From positions 1 to 64,000 of the forward strand of contig JBLNAG010000003.1 of NCBI GenBank assembly GCA_050259235.1: a DNA stretch of 64,000 nucleotides, written 5' to 3'. The notes below the pieces were generated by a model, which was given only the letters and a program-made list of their open reading frames with translations, had not been told where the DNA came from and searched no databases. Of the stretch, positions 1-9,223 are shown piece by piece. This DNA comes from UBA5364 sp050259235. Lineage in GTDB: Bacteria > Bacillota_I > Bacilli_A > RF39 > UBA660. The stretch's first letter is position 1, and each line of letters opens with the position of its first letter. A program made the position numbers and the translations under genes.

Positions 1-658
1 TTAAAGTATTTATTAGACTATTTAATGTATAATCTATTTTACTTATATTATTTCTATTATCATATTTATAATTTATTTTATAGTTATTATTTTCTTTATA
101 TTCTACTATTCTAGAAGCTAAGTCATATATGTATTTACAAGTATTATTATTTGTATCTTTTTTAACTGCTAGATTATTACTATTATCGTATAAATATGTA
201 TATGTATTATTTTGTTTTACTTTGGTTGATAATCTATTAAATGTATCATAGGTAAATGATACTTGATCATTATTACCATATGTACTAGATAATAAATTAC
301 CATTATTAGGTTCATATGTATTAGTAATTAGGTCTTGAGTATTTACTTTGATATTAGTTATGTTATTGAAATTATTATAATAGAAATTATAATTAAATCC
401 ATTATGAGTTATTTGGGTTAATAAGTCATTTGTATAATCATAACCATTAGTTGTATTATTACTTGATACTGAAGTTATTCTATTTAATAAGTCATAGTTA
501 TAACTTACAGTATTATTTTTAGGATCTAATACTGAGGTAGTAGTACCAGTATCAGTGTTATAAACATAATCAGTTTCATTTCCTCTTTGATCTATTGATT
601 TAGTTTGATAATTACCATTATTATTATATTCTACTTTTGTTTCTATTTTAGTTATTTT
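1..658 (-). pseudogene. RHS/YD-repeat protein remnant (5'-truncated, runs off the left edge)
   Basis: An open frame of about 219 codons reads leftward off the window edge. The translation is full of YD/RHS repeats, such as YNYDLLNRITSV and FTYDTFNRLSTK, rich in Asn, Tyr and Thr. RHS proteins are large secreted or surface proteins that wrap toxins or act in adhesion. The frame begins just after an in-frame TAA (659-661), and its whole visible length contains no ATG and no ribosome binding site. The visible part therefore looks like a 5'-truncated gene or a displaced RHS module rather than an intact gene. Its 3' end lies outside the window. Confidence 0.75.
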
Positions 659-732
659 TTATTTTAGGATTATTACTAAGTTAGTTAGTAGATGTTATGT
701 AAATGGTGCTGGGAAAGAAAATAAATATATGT

Positions 733-760
733 AAAAACATTAAGTTTTAACTTAATGTTT
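733..760 (-). terminator. Intrinsic terminator after the GreA-like gene
   Basis: A 12-bp perfect stem (735-746 with 749-760) and a 2-nt loop are followed on the minus strand by a short T-run. It lies directly downstream of the GreA-like stop codon. Confidence 0.75.
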
Positions 761-764
761 AGGA

Positions 765-1259
765 TTAATTAACTTTTGAAATTATTCTTAATTCTACCTT
801 TTTACCATTAACAATATAATTTAAATTTGAATTAATATTTTGAAGATAAACGGCTTTTCCAATAGGACTATTTAATGTTATTTCTTGGATATCATTGTTG
901 TTATTTGGCCTATATCCACCAATTAATTTAAATTTACTTCTTTCAATATCATTATCAGAATATTTTAGTTCTGCTTCAAATATATCGTTTATATTAATTA
1001 AATTATTATTAATATTTTTTGGTTCATCAACTATTATGATATTCTTTTTATTATTTATCATTTGTATTAGATTATGTTCAATTGCTTTTTCTGTTAGGGA
1101 AGCTTGTTCATATTCGAAGTTATCATGCCATCCGTCCCCTACAGCGGTTTGATAAGCTTCTGTCTTAAGATGATTATTGTTATCTAAGGAGTTTCTAATT
1201 TGTTCTATTTCTTCTAGATATTCTTCATATCCTTCTTTTGTTAAATAGATTTTATCCAT
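765..1259 (-). CDS. GreA/GreB-family transcription elongation factor (divergent)
   Basis: This 164-residue protein has the two-part GreA layout. The N-terminal coiled coil starts MDKIYLTKEGYEEYLEEIE, where the family has LTxEGxxxLxxEL. Its tip reads GDGWHDNFEYEQA, in place of the usual GDLSENAEYE, and keeps acidic residues that could reach the polymerase active site. The C-terminal FKBP-like domain has SPIGKAVY and a final VELRIISKV. Gre factors rescue backtracked RNA polymerase by stimulating transcript cleavage. A GGAGGTG site precedes the ATG. It is last after ftsW but has its own terminator. Sequence divergence suggests a paralogue rather than the main greA. Confidence 0.8.
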   Translation of the reverse strand: MDKIYLTKEGYEEYLEEIEQIRNSLDNNNHLKTEAYQTAVGDGWHDNFEYEQASLTEKAIEHNLIQMINNKKNIIIVDEPKNINNNLININDIFEAELKYSDNDIERSKFKLIGGYRPNNNNDIQEITLNSPIGKAVYLQNINSNLNYIVNGKKVELRIISKVN

Positions 1260-1313
1260 AAAATAAACACCTCCACAACAATTAATTTTACCAAAGAATA
1301 TTTATTTAGTCTA

Positions 1314-1339
1314 TAAAAAAGAACTTAAAATTAAGTTCT
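1314..1339 (-). terminator. Intrinsic terminator of the mraY-ftsW operon
   Basis: A 9-bp stem (1320-1328 with 1331-1339) is followed by T6 on the minus strand, 13 bases past the ftsW stop codon. Confidence 0.8.
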
Positions 1340-1351
1340 AACAAAAATATT

Positions 1352-2419
1352 CTACCTCTGATACCTATTAACATTTATTACTATACCTATTCCTACCATT
1401 AAGATTAATAAACTAGATCCTCCATAACTTAAAAATGGTAGCGTTACTCCCGTAACAGGAATTAATCCTATTACAACCATTAAGTTAAGAACTGATTGAA
1501 AAGCTATCCAAAATATGATTCCAAATACTAAATACTTACCAAATAAATCATCACATTTACGGGCTATTCTAAGACCAACTATGATGATTGTTAGAAATAG
1601 TGCTACTACTAATAAACATCCTACAAAACCAAATTCTTCACTAATAATGGAAAAAATAAAATCAGTCTGTGGTTCTGGTAAATAAAAATGTTTCTGTCTA
1701 GAATTACCAAACCCAAAACCAAATAGGCCCCCTGGTCCTATGGCATATAATGACTGAATAATTTGAAAGCCACTTCCTAATGGATCTTCCCATGGGTTTA
1801 AAAAAGACAATATTCTTTTTAATCGATATGGAGCCATAATAATTAAACCGGTAAGTCCTATTAAACCTAATACTCCAATTTTAACAAAAAAAGATAGATT
1901 AACTCCACTAACAAATAATAGTCCTACAACAATCATAAGCATTACTACACCAGTCCCAAAGTCTGGTTGAAGCATGATTAAACCAAATGTCAGTAGTACT
2001 ATTAATAGTACCGGAACTACACTTAATTTACTTTGATTATTACAAAGATATTTAGATACAAAAATAATTATAATCAGTTTCATAGCTTCACTAGGTTGGA
2101 TACCAAAAGCCCCTATTCCAAACCAACTACGACTACCATTTCTAATTGTTCCTATACCTGGTATTAAAACTAACACTAATAAAACAAGTCCTATTAATAA
2201 TAATAGATTAGCTTTACTATAATATATTTTATAATTTATTTTACTTACAACAAACATCAAAACAAGTCCTAATAGAAAGAATAGTAATTGATGCTTAAAA
2301 TATTTAAATGGATCATCAAACTTATATTCTGCCCAAACATATGAAGCTGAAGTAATCATTATTAAACCTAAAACACTAATAATAATGACACTTATTATTA
2401 GGAGACTGCTTTTCTTCAT
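1352..2419 (-). CDS. ftsW: SEDS peptidoglycan polymerase, FtsW/SpoVE type
   Basis: A polytopic membrane protein of about 355 residues with around ten hydrophobic segments. SEDS proteins polymerise glycan strands from lipid II together with a class B PBP. Family landmarks are visible: GIGTIRNGSRSW, IQPSEAMK, PDFGTG in the middle, and GVTLPFLSYGGSS near the C-terminus. The ATG at 2417-2419 overlaps the mraY stop in an ATGA, so the two are probably translationally coupled; an upstream in-frame TTG at 2425 is less likely. Gene order PBP-mraY-SEDS matches the spoVD-mraY-spoVE part of a dcw cluster, so it could be SpoVE rather than FtsW. Confidence 0.9.
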   Translation of the reverse strand: MKKSSLLIISVIIISVLGLIMITSASYVWAEYKFDDPFKYFKHQLLFFLLGLVLMFVVSKINYKIYYSKANLLLLIGLVLLVLVLIPGIGTIRNGSRSWFGIGAFGIQPSEAMKLIIIIFVSKYLCNNQSKLSVVPVLLIVLLTFGLIMLQPDFGTGVVMLMIVVGLLFVSGVNLSFFVKIGVLGLIGLTGLIIMAPYRLKRILSFLNPWEDPLGSGFQIIQSLYAIGPGGLFGFGFGNSRQKHFYLPEPQTDFIFSIISEEFGFVGCLLVVALFLTIIIVGLRIARKCDDLFGKYLVFGIIFWIAFQSVLNLMVVIGLIPVTGVTLPFLSYGGSSLLILMVGIGIVINVNRYQR

Positions 2420-3408
2420 ATCCAAACCCCAAAAGTAATAGCAATCATTGAACCTAATAGTCCAATAATCCAGAAGAACTTAACAATATCACTCTCATTC
2501 CATCCCATTTTTTCAAAAGTATGATGAATTGGGGTCATAGGAAATATTCTCTTATGAGTTAGTTTATAATAAAATATTTGAATAATACAAGTCATTGTTT
2601 CTATAACAAAAACTATACCAATTATAACTAATAATAGTTCATGTCTTGTTAATATAGCAAGGGTTCCTAAGATAGCTCCTAATGATAAAGAACCAGTATC
2701 ACCCATAAATACTTTAGCAGGCCTTACATTAAAGATTAAAAATCCTAATAATGATCCTACTAAAATAAAGCAAAAAAGAGAGATATCTTTATAACCTTCT
2801 AGCCAACCAGTATTTAAACTAATTAATCCAAGGGTAAATACAGCGATGATAGAAAGACCAGCTGCTAAACCGTCTAATCCATCTGTAATATTAACGGCAT
2901 TACTACTTGCTACTAAAATAAATAATATACATAATCCATATAACCAACCAATTTCTAACTTAATACCTAAAGTATGAATCCATAATAATAATTCATGTCC
3001 ACCTTTAACAAATAAATAGAAAAATATTATGGCAATAATTATCTGCATTAACATCTTAGCGCCTTCAGTTAATCCTTTATTATTACGTCTTTTGATAATT
3101 AAATAGTCATCAATAAAACCAATTAAACTATATCCTAAAAAAGTAAATATTACTATTAATAGATTATAACTAAAACTTATTTTATTCATAAAGAACAAAA
3201 TAAAGATAGTAATAATGGTAGGAATAATGAAAATTAGTCCCCCCATAGTAGGTGTTCCTGATTTAGCTTTATGTGCTTCTGCTAGATATTTATTAATGGT
3301 TTGACCAGCTTTAAGCTTTTTTAATATTGGTATAAGAATAACAGCTGTAACAATTGCCATTAAAAAGCCAATCATCATTGCCAGTACTGACTTTGTCATT
3401 ATAAACAT
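2416..3408 (-). CDS. mraY: Phospho-N-acetylmuramoyl-pentapeptide transferase MraY
   Basis: A 330-residue integral membrane enzyme. MraY transfers phospho-MurNAc-pentapeptide from UDP to undecaprenyl phosphate, making lipid I. Visible hallmarks are KAGTPTMGG near residue 49, the acidic loop GFIDDYLI, NITDGLDGLAAG, FMGDTGSLSLG, and MTPIHHTFE with the His motif close to the C-terminus. The ATG sits behind GAGGTGGAAAT and only 9 bases after the upstream PBP stop. That PBP stop is a UGA in frame with this ATG, so the two genes are separate only if UGA is read as stop. Confidence 0.96.
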   Translation of the reverse strand: MFIMTKSVLAMMIGFLMAIVTAVILIPILKKLKAGQTINKYLAEAHKAKSGTPTMGGLIFIIPTIITIFILFFMNKISFSYNLLIVIFTFLGYSLIGFIDDYLIIKRRNNKGLTEGAKMLMQIIIAIIFFYLFVKGGHELLLWIHTLGIKLEIGWLYGLCILFILVASSNAVNITDGLDGLAAGLSIIAVFTLGLISLNTGWLEGYKDISLFCFILVGSLLGFLIFNVRPAKVFMGDTGSLSLGAILGTLAILTRHELLLVIIGIVFVIETMTCIIQIFYYKLTHKRIFPMTPIHHTFEKMGWNESDIVKFFWIIGLLGSMIAITFGVWI

Positions 3409-3417
3409 ATTTCCACC

Positions 3418-5325
3418 TCATTCAGTTAAAAATAATCTTACTGTTTCCCCCTGATATATCATTGTATTAAAAGCAGGGGCTTGATAACCAACCTTACGAC
3501 CACTTCCTGAAAACTCTACCTTAAAGTCTCTTAATAATTTCATAGCTTCATCAACAGTCTTACCGGCTACATTAGGAATAGTTGCATATTTCCTGTCATA
3601 ATAATTGTAAGTTTTTTCTAATCCATTATCTCTTTTTTCAATACCTAAAGCATTAATCGAATCTAGCATTACTTGTCTAGCAATAGGTGCTGCTATTGTT
3701 CCTCCATATTGGGTTGCCCCTTTAGCATTATCAACAGCTATATAAACAACTACTTGTGGATTATCTGCCGGTAAAAAACCAATGAATGATACAATATAGT
3801 TACCAACCATATATCTACCATTCTCAACTTTTTGGGCCGTTCCTGTTTTACCACCAACACGATACCCTGCAATATAAGCGTTTCTTCCTGTCCCATAAGC
3901 AACTACTTTTTCTAAAGCATTTCTTACCATTTCACTTGTTTCATTGCTTATTACTTTTCTGACTGCTGTTTTTTTATTTTCTTTAACTACACTATTAGTT
4001 TCCGGTTCATTTAAACTCTTAACAATATATGGTTTATATAATATTCCCCCATTAATAGCAGCACTAACAGCAGTGATTTGTTGAATAGGAGTTACTGATA
4101 CTCCTTGACCAAAAGCAGTAGTAGCAAGTTCTACAGGACCAACATTATCTATATTAAATATTATTCCCGTTCCTTCACCATTTAAATCAACCCCTGTTTT
4201 AGAACCAAAACCAAATTTTTCAATATAATCAAATAATTTTTCTTTACCAATTCTTTGACCTAAAGCTACAAATCCTGGGTTACATGAATTTTGAATTACT
4301 TGCATAAATGTTTGAGTTCCATGTCCTCCATGTTTCCAGCATTTAATGCGGGCATTTTCTACTGCAATTGAACCCCCATCATGGAAATTATCTTTATCTA
4401 AATCTACTAATTTTTCCTCTAAAGCTGTAGCTACAGTTATTATTTTAAAAGTAGAACCAGGTTCAAAAGTTGCCCATATAGGAAGATTACGATTTATTTC
4501 TTCAACAGTATAATCTTGATAATTACTAGGTGAGAAATTAGGTCGAGATGACATTGCTAATATTTCTCCACTATTAGGATCCATTACTATTCCCATAGCA
4601 CTATCTGGATTATATCTAGCAATTGCATTATCCAGTTCTCTTTCTAACGACATTTGAATTTCATAATTAATAGTTAAAGTCATATTAACCCCATCTTGTG
4701 GTTCTTCATATATTTCAGATAATTGCAACTTATTACCTTTAGCATCACTAAAGTATTTAATAGCACCATACTCCCCAGTTAAATATTTATCATACATTAA
4801 CTCTAAACCACTTAATCCTTGATTATCAATTCCAACAAACCCAATTGAATGTGATAAAAAAGTATTGTATGGATAATATCTTTTAGCTTCCTTAACTAGA
4901 TATACTCCTTCAAAGTTTAGTTCATTTATTTTATCAGCAATTTCATAACTTAATCTTCTTCCTTCTGGATGCACTCTTTCTATAGAAGTTCTTTTACTAA
5001 CATGTTTATACATTTCATCATAACTAACATTTAATATTTCACTTAATTTTTGTGAAACTTCTTCTTTGTTTTTTATTTGATTAGGAATTAATACTAAGGA
5101 AGTAGTTGTTATATTATTAGCTAACACTACTCCATTACGGTCATATATTAATCCTCTATTTGCTTCTATTGGTAAGTTACGGCTCCATAAATTAGAGGCA
5201 TAGGCATATAATCTTTTATAATCAATTACCTGAATATAAAAGACTTTTCCTACTATTAGAAAAAAAAGAAAGATAAAAACTACTAATACTATTTTTATTC
5301 TGATATTATATTTTTTTCTAAACAC
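3418..5325 (-). CDS. Class B penicillin-binding protein with PASTA domain (SpoVD/FtsI-like)
   Basis: A 635-residue peptidoglycan transpeptidase anchored by one N-terminal membrane segment (about residues 10-33). The dimerisation domain starts with the ANRGLIYDRNG motif. The transpeptidase domain has the serine motif STFK (291-294), a QNSCNPG triad motif and GGKTGTAQ. A single PASTA domain ends the protein (IPNVAGKTVDEAMKLL). Translation starts at a GTG behind GGTGAT. Its position before mraY and a SEDS gene matches spoVD-mraY-spoVE order; it would cross-link the strands made by that SEDS protein. It is a second class B PBP in the same cluster. Confidence 0.92.
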   Translation of the reverse strand: MFRKKYNIRIKIVLVVFIFLFFLIVGKVFYIQVIDYKRLYAYASNLWSRNLPIEANRGLIYDRNGVVLANNITTTSLVLIPNQIKNKEEVSQKLSEILNVSYDEMYKHVSKRTSIERVHPEGRRLSYEIADKINELNFEGVYLVKEAKRYYPYNTFLSHSIGFVGIDNQGLSGLELMYDKYLTGEYGAIKYFSDAKGNKLQLSEIYEEPQDGVNMTLTINYEIQMSLERELDNAIARYNPDSAMGIVMDPNSGEILAMSSRPNFSPSNYQDYTVEEINRNLPIWATFEPGSTFKIITVATALEEKLVDLDKDNFHDGGSIAVENARIKCWKHGGHGTQTFMQVIQNSCNPGFVALGQRIGKEKLFDYIEKFGFGSKTGVDLNGEGTGIIFNIDNVGPVELATTAFGQGVSVTPIQQITAVSAAINGGILYKPYIVKSLNEPETNSVVKENKKTAVRKVISNETSEMVRNALEKVVAYGTGRNAYIAGYRVGGKTGTAQKVENGRYMVGNYIVSFIGFLPADNPQVVVYIAVDNAKGATQYGGTIAAPIARQVMLDSINALGIEKRDNGLEKTYNYYDRKYATIPNVAGKTVDEAMKLLRDFKVEFSGSGRKVGYQAPAFNTMIYQGETVRLFLTE

Positions 5326-5357
5326 ACTATCACCAGTAAATTATATGTACAAGTTAT

Positions 5358-5385
5358 AAAAAAAGACTTTCATATGAAAGTTTAT
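5358..5385 (-). terminator. Intrinsic terminator upstream of the PBP gene
   Basis: The palindrome ACTTTCATATGAAAGT is followed by T7 on the minus strand. It lies between the structured RNA locus and the PBP start, so it would stop leftward read-through into that gene. Confidence 0.6.
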
Positions 5386-5391
5386 AAATTT

Positions 5392-5420
5392 TTGTAACTA
5401 TTTTAGGACTAATGTATATA
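5392..5420 (+). promoter_or_regulatory. Promoter of the small RNA at 5428
   Basis: TTGTAA (5392-5397) and TATATA (5415-5420) are separated by exactly 17 bp. The predicted start, about 8 bases on, falls on the first base of the closing stem of the downstream RNA. Confidence 0.55.
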
Positions 5421-5427
5421 CTGTATT

Positions 5428-5516
5428 AGATGTGAAAGAAATATTACTGCCGTTAAGAACGTTTGACTAAAGATGTATCATTAGTCATAGTAATTATTTG
5501 TTTCACATCTTTTTTT
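5428..5516 (+). ncRNA. Small structured RNA of unknown class, about 88 nt
   Basis: A closing 10-bp helix pairs 5428-5437 with 5501-5510 and runs straight into T7, so it doubles as a terminator. Inside it are a 6-bp helix (5443-5448 with 5489-5494), a small hairpin (5451-5461) and a 6-bp hairpin (5465-5470 with 5481-5486) with a 10-nt loop. That loop contains AGATGT, which could alternatively pair with the 3' strand of the closing helix. No ORF overlaps. It has none of the conserved SRP RNA, 6S, tmRNA or RNase P motifs I know. Class unknown. Confidence 0.55.
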
Positions 5517-5523
5517 GTACACA

Positions 5524-5551
5524 AAAAGAAGTTAAAATTTTAACTTCTTTT
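5524..5551 (-). terminator. Bidirectional intrinsic terminator
   Basis: A perfect 28-base palindrome (5524-5537 with 5538-5551) has A- and T-rich flanks. It ends the prepilin-LRR gene on the minus strand and backs up the small RNA on the plus strand. Confidence 0.75.
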
Positions 5552-5555
5552 AATA

Positions 5556-6941
5556 TTATGATGATGGCATTAAGCCAGCTGGCCATCCAATACCTGTCCA
5601 AGTAGCATTAAATCTTGTCCTTAAATTAGTTGCATTATATCCAATCGTTACACTATTCCATGGATATGAACCACTTTGATAAAAAGCGTTAGCTGCAATT
5701 GTTGTTACTGAAGCTGGTATCGTGATATTTGGTAATCTATTTCCATAAAATGCCTCAGACCCAACAGATGTCAAATTAGGAAGTCCTGACAAATCTAATG
5801 AAGTTATATTGTTATTTTTAAATGCTTGATAATTAATAGACACCAATTGTGGAAGAGTTTGTAAATTTATTGTTGTTAAATAATTATTTCTAAATGCACA
5901 ACTAGTAATAGAAGATACTCCTGGCAAATTTTTTAATACTAAATTAGTCATATGATTATAAGCAAAGGCTGCATCTTCAATATCATTTAAAAGTGGTAAA
6001 TTCTCCAATGTTAAAGAGGTTATACTATTTTCACTAAATGCATTCAGATGTATTTGTTCTAATTTAGGAAGGTCGGTTATATTTAATGATGCAATGGTGT
6101 TAAATTGAAAAGCTTCTTCTTCTATGTCCTTTAAATTATTAAGTCCTATAAAATTTAAAGATGTAATACTGTTATAAATGAATGCTCCATAATTTATTAA
6201 TTTTAAATTTGTAAGTCCCGTTAAATTTAGCGAAGCAATAGTATTATACGCAAACGCATGGTCACCAATTGTTATTAAATTTTCAAGATTACTAAGATCT
6301 AATGAAACAAGAACATTTTCCGCAAAAGCATTGGCTCCTATTGTGACTATATTATTTGGAAGCTTCACATTCGTAATACTCTTATTTCGAAAAGCATCTG
6401 TCCCAATAATTAATACATCTACCCCATCAATTTTATTTGGTATAAAAACATTCGTTACACAAATTGGATTACTTGTATCATAATTAGTAATTGTTCCAGT
6501 CGCTGGGTCAAAAGTATAACATGCATATTCAGGATAGGCATTTGTTAAATTATCAACTGCATGAGTAGAACTGCAAGCTGTTTCTTCATATGAATAATCA
6601 TATTGCATACTATCTGCTTTATAAGTCAACAAAATACATCCATTCATTTCTTCATTAGATATAGGATTAACAATATCCCTATCTTTTACAAATCCATCGT
6701 CTTTTAAACTAGGTATCGATAAATAGAAGATAGCTTGATCTTCTACTGGAAGAAGTGTATTATTGGTCATTGCCCATCTTTCTGCACTTCTTAAAACTTC
6801 TTCCACTTGATGATTATATGCCTTTTGTCTTGAATCTTTAATAATATCAGTTACTATTGGTGTAGCAATCAATGCTATTATTCCTAATATTATAATAACT
6901 GCTATTAATTCAACTAAAGTAAAACCTCTATCTTTCATCAT
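5556..6941 (-). CDS. Prepilin-like protein with BspA-type leucine-rich repeats
   Basis: A 461-residue protein with two parts. The N-terminus is a type IV prepilin or pseudopilin signal, RG/FTLVELIAVIIILGIIALIA, with the cleavage site after Gly6 and Glu at +5, continuing into a hydrophobic helix. From about residue 165 it has BspA-like (LRR_5) repeats with the recurring pattern of IGxxAFxxNxIxSLxLxxLxxL, ending in a SVTIGYNATNLRTRFN tail. It is predicted to be exported, cleaved by a prepilin peptidase and displayed at the surface, perhaps for adhesion. The ATG follows AGGAGGTAGT. A close relative lies at 47992-49701. It interrupts the dcw cluster. Confidence 0.85.
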   Translation of the reverse strand: MMKDRGFTLVELIAVIIILGIIALIATPIVTDIIKDSRQKAYNHQVEEVLRSAERWAMTNNTLLPVEDQAIFYLSIPSLKDDGFVKDRDIVNPISNEEMNGCILLTYKADSMQYDYSYEETACSSTHAVDNLTNAYPEYACYTFDPATGTITNYDTSNPICVTNVFIPNKIDGVDVLIIGTDAFRNKSITNVKLPNNIVTIGANAFAENVLVSLDLSNLENLITIGDHAFAYNTIASLNLTGLTNLKLINYGAFIYNSITSLNFIGLNNLKDIEEEAFQFNTIASLNITDLPKLEQIHLNAFSENSITSLTLENLPLLNDIEDAAFAYNHMTNLVLKNLPGVSSITSCAFRNNYLTTINLQTLPQLVSINYQAFKNNNITSLDLSGLPNLTSVGSEAFYGNRLPNITIPASVTTIAANAFYQSGSYPWNSVTIGYNATNLRTRFNATWTGIGWPAGLMPSS

Positions 6942-7004
6942 ACTACCTCCTAGTATTTATAATCTCATTATACTAAAAATTTAATTGTTTATCAAATTTA
7001 ATAA

Positions 7005-7027
7005 TAAAAAAGTGAATACTATTCACT
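7005..7027 (-). terminator. Intrinsic terminator overlapping the end of the PBP gene
   Basis: The hairpin AGTGAATA-C-TATTCACT (7011-7027) includes the stop codon and is followed by T6 on the minus strand. Confidence 0.7.
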
Positions 7028-9211
7028 TTCTTGACTATCAGTAACTATATATTTTTGTTCAAATACAACTTCAAGGAGAGGTTTATCTGTTAATGGTGCA
7101 TCAATAGCAACTGATTGATTAACAGCATATCCATAACCTTCAAAATTATATTTTAAACCGAGAATATTGCATAAAGATATAATATCTAATCTCGACCAGC
7201 CAATAATATTAGGCATTAAAATATTACTATCATTAGTTAATAAGAATACTTTATCATTTGATAAAACCATTGTTCCTTGTTTTGGATATTGGTCAGTTAC
7301 CTTATTACCATTTCCTAAAACTATAACATTAATATTCTTAGATTGTAGTTCTATTTTAACTGTATCAAGATCTTTACTGTTATATGAGCCTAATTTATAT
7401 TTAGATACATTAGTATTAACAGTTTGACTATTATAAATATTTAAATATTTAGCAGTATCTTCTATTACTGATCTAGTAGCTTTTACAACCCCTGCACTAT
7501 TTCCCCATTTAGGTTGTTGCATAGCTACATAAACAATAACTTGTGGATCATCCTTTGGAAACATACCCCCAAAGGAATATATATAATCATTATAACCAGT
7601 TAAATATTGGCCTAATTTATTATCATATATTTGAGCTGTTCCGGTTTTACCAATTATATTAAAATTAGGAATAGCATATGCTCCACCAGTTGTTCCTACA
7701 TCATTACCATATATTGTATTATACATTAGTTGTTTTAAATGTTCTATTGTTTCATTTGATGCTAATTTTTTACTCTTTTGGATTTTACTTTCATAAATTA
7801 TTTTTCCATCTTTTGAATTAACAATATGATCAACAATATGTGGTTTTAACATTACTCCATCATTAGCAACAATAGATAATGCTTGAAGTTGTTGAATGGC
7901 TGTTGTGGTAATTCCTTGACCAAAACCAGCAGTTACTACTTCAATTGGATAATTAAAGTTTAATTGTCCTACTAGTTCACGTGGTAATTCAATATCTGTA
8001 CTATCACTAAAACCATATGAAGTTAGACATTCTCTTAAATCATTTTTATTAATTACGGTTTGTAAAATATTAGCAACCCCAACATTACTTGAAAACTCAA
8101 ACCCTTTATCAAAAGTTATTGTTCCCCAACCTTCTTTATTCCAGTCATTTACTTTATCATCACCAATATCAATACTACCCGATTTAAACGTCCCGCTACC
8201 ATTATATTTACCTGATTCTAAAGCACACATATATGTATATATTTTCATAATTGAACCAGGTTCATAAAGATATGAAACTAAAGGATTTTCATAGTTAGTG
8301 ATATTTCTAATATTAGGATTAAATGAAGGCGTTGAAGAACTACCCAATATATCCCCTGTTTTAGCATTCATTACTGTAAGTGTCATCCATGCAGGATTAT
8401 AAGTACTTGACGCATCTTTAACAACTGATTCAACAAATCTTTGAATATTTGAGTCAAGTGTTAGATAAATATCACTACCATTAATAGCATCTATTCTTGT
8501 TTCATGAGTATCAGGTATTTTATATCCAAAACGATCTTGTTCATATTTTAAATAACCATTGGTTCCTTTTAATAAATCTTCGTATTTATATTCAATTCCT
8601 AATTCACCAATAGTACTATATTCAATAGAAGTAGTATCATTATTTTTTACTTCTTCTTCATATTGTCTAGCATAACCAACTACATAAGAAGCAAAGTCTC
8701 CATTAGGATAATATCTTTTATAGTTTTCAATAAAATCAATTCCTGGTAAATCTAAAGCTTCTATTTCTAATTTAGTTGAAACTGAAATACCTCTACCACC
8801 AGGTCCTAATTCAACTTGATAAGCCTTTTTAGTTAATAAACTAACTAATTTTTCTTTAGTCATATTTAAAATTGGAGCTAGTTTTTCTGCAGTCATATCA
8901 ACATCTACAACATGTAATGGTGTTGGATTACTACCAGTTCTACTTGCACTTAAATAAGCAATAACTGTATATGATGATACATTAAGTGCTAATGTATTAC
9001 CATCTTTATCATAAATAGTACCCCTATTAGCATAAAGGGTTGTTGAGAAAGTATTTCTATTAGCTGCAAATTCAGCAAGATTTATATTATTAACAGTTGG
9101 TGATAAAGATATGTAGAGGTATTTTGCATATGTTATTGCAATAAAAAAAAGAAAGAATGCAAACAAAGTCATATACCAATTAACTCTATGTTTTTTTACT
9201 CTTTCTTTCAT
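7019..9211 (-). CDS. Class B penicillin-binding protein with two PASTA domains (PBP2x/PBP2B-like)
   Basis: A 730-residue division-type transpeptidase. One membrane segment covers about residues 12-36, followed by the ANRGTIYDKDG motif of the dimerisation domain. The catalytic domain has SIMK at 320-323, SSNVG and GKTGTAQ. The C-terminus holds two PASTA-like units, the second starting MPNIIGWSRLDII. PASTA domains bind peptidoglycan stems. Its place directly after ftsL, with a GAGGTG site 13 bases beyond the ftsL stop, identifies it as the septal PBP of the dcw cluster (ftsI/pbpB equivalent). Confidence 0.92.
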   Translation of the reverse strand: MKERVKKHRVNWYMTLFAFFLFFIAITYAKYLYISLSPTVNNINLAEFAANRNTFSTTLYANRGTIYDKDGNTLALNVSSYTVIAYLSASRTGSNPTPLHVVDVDMTAEKLAPILNMTKEKLVSLLTKKAYQVELGPGGRGISVSTKLEIEALDLPGIDFIENYKRYYPNGDFASYVVGYARQYEEEVKNNDTTSIEYSTIGELGIEYKYEDLLKGTNGYLKYEQDRFGYKIPDTHETRIDAINGSDIYLTLDSNIQRFVESVVKDASSTYNPAWMTLTVMNAKTGDILGSSSTPSFNPNIRNITNYENPLVSYLYEPGSIMKIYTYMCALESGKYNGSGTFKSGSIDIGDDKVNDWNKEGWGTITFDKGFEFSSNVGVANILQTVINKNDLRECLTSYGFSDSTDIELPRELVGQLNFNYPIEVVTAGFGQGITTTAIQQLQALSIVANDGVMLKPHIVDHIVNSKDGKIIYESKIQKSKKLASNETIEHLKQLMYNTIYGNDVGTTGGAYAIPNFNIIGKTGTAQIYDNKLGQYLTGYNDYIYSFGGMFPKDDPQVIVYVAMQQPKWGNSAGVVKATRSVIEDTAKYLNIYNSQTVNTNVSKYKLGSYNSKDLDTVKIELQSKNINVIVLGNGNKVTDQYPKQGTMVLSNDKVFLLTNDSNILMPNIIGWSRLDIISLCNILGLKYNFEGYGYAVNQSVAIDAPLTDKPLLEVVFEQKYIVTDSQESE

Positions 9212-9223
9212 ACTAACACCTCA

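Noticed and set aside
3406..3420. UGA read as Trp (genetic code 4) genome-wide
   Set aside because: The PBP gene ends in UGA in frame with the mraY ATG 9 bases on; reading UGA as Trp would fuse the two enzymes. rpoZ and mraY also end in UGA at the expected lengths. The UGA in the second ATPase is therefore exceptional.
5428..5516. SRP RNA, 6S RNA, hammerhead ribozyme or tmRNA at the small RNA locus
   Set aside because: None of their conserved core motifs is present; size and helix order do not fit. Left as unknown class.
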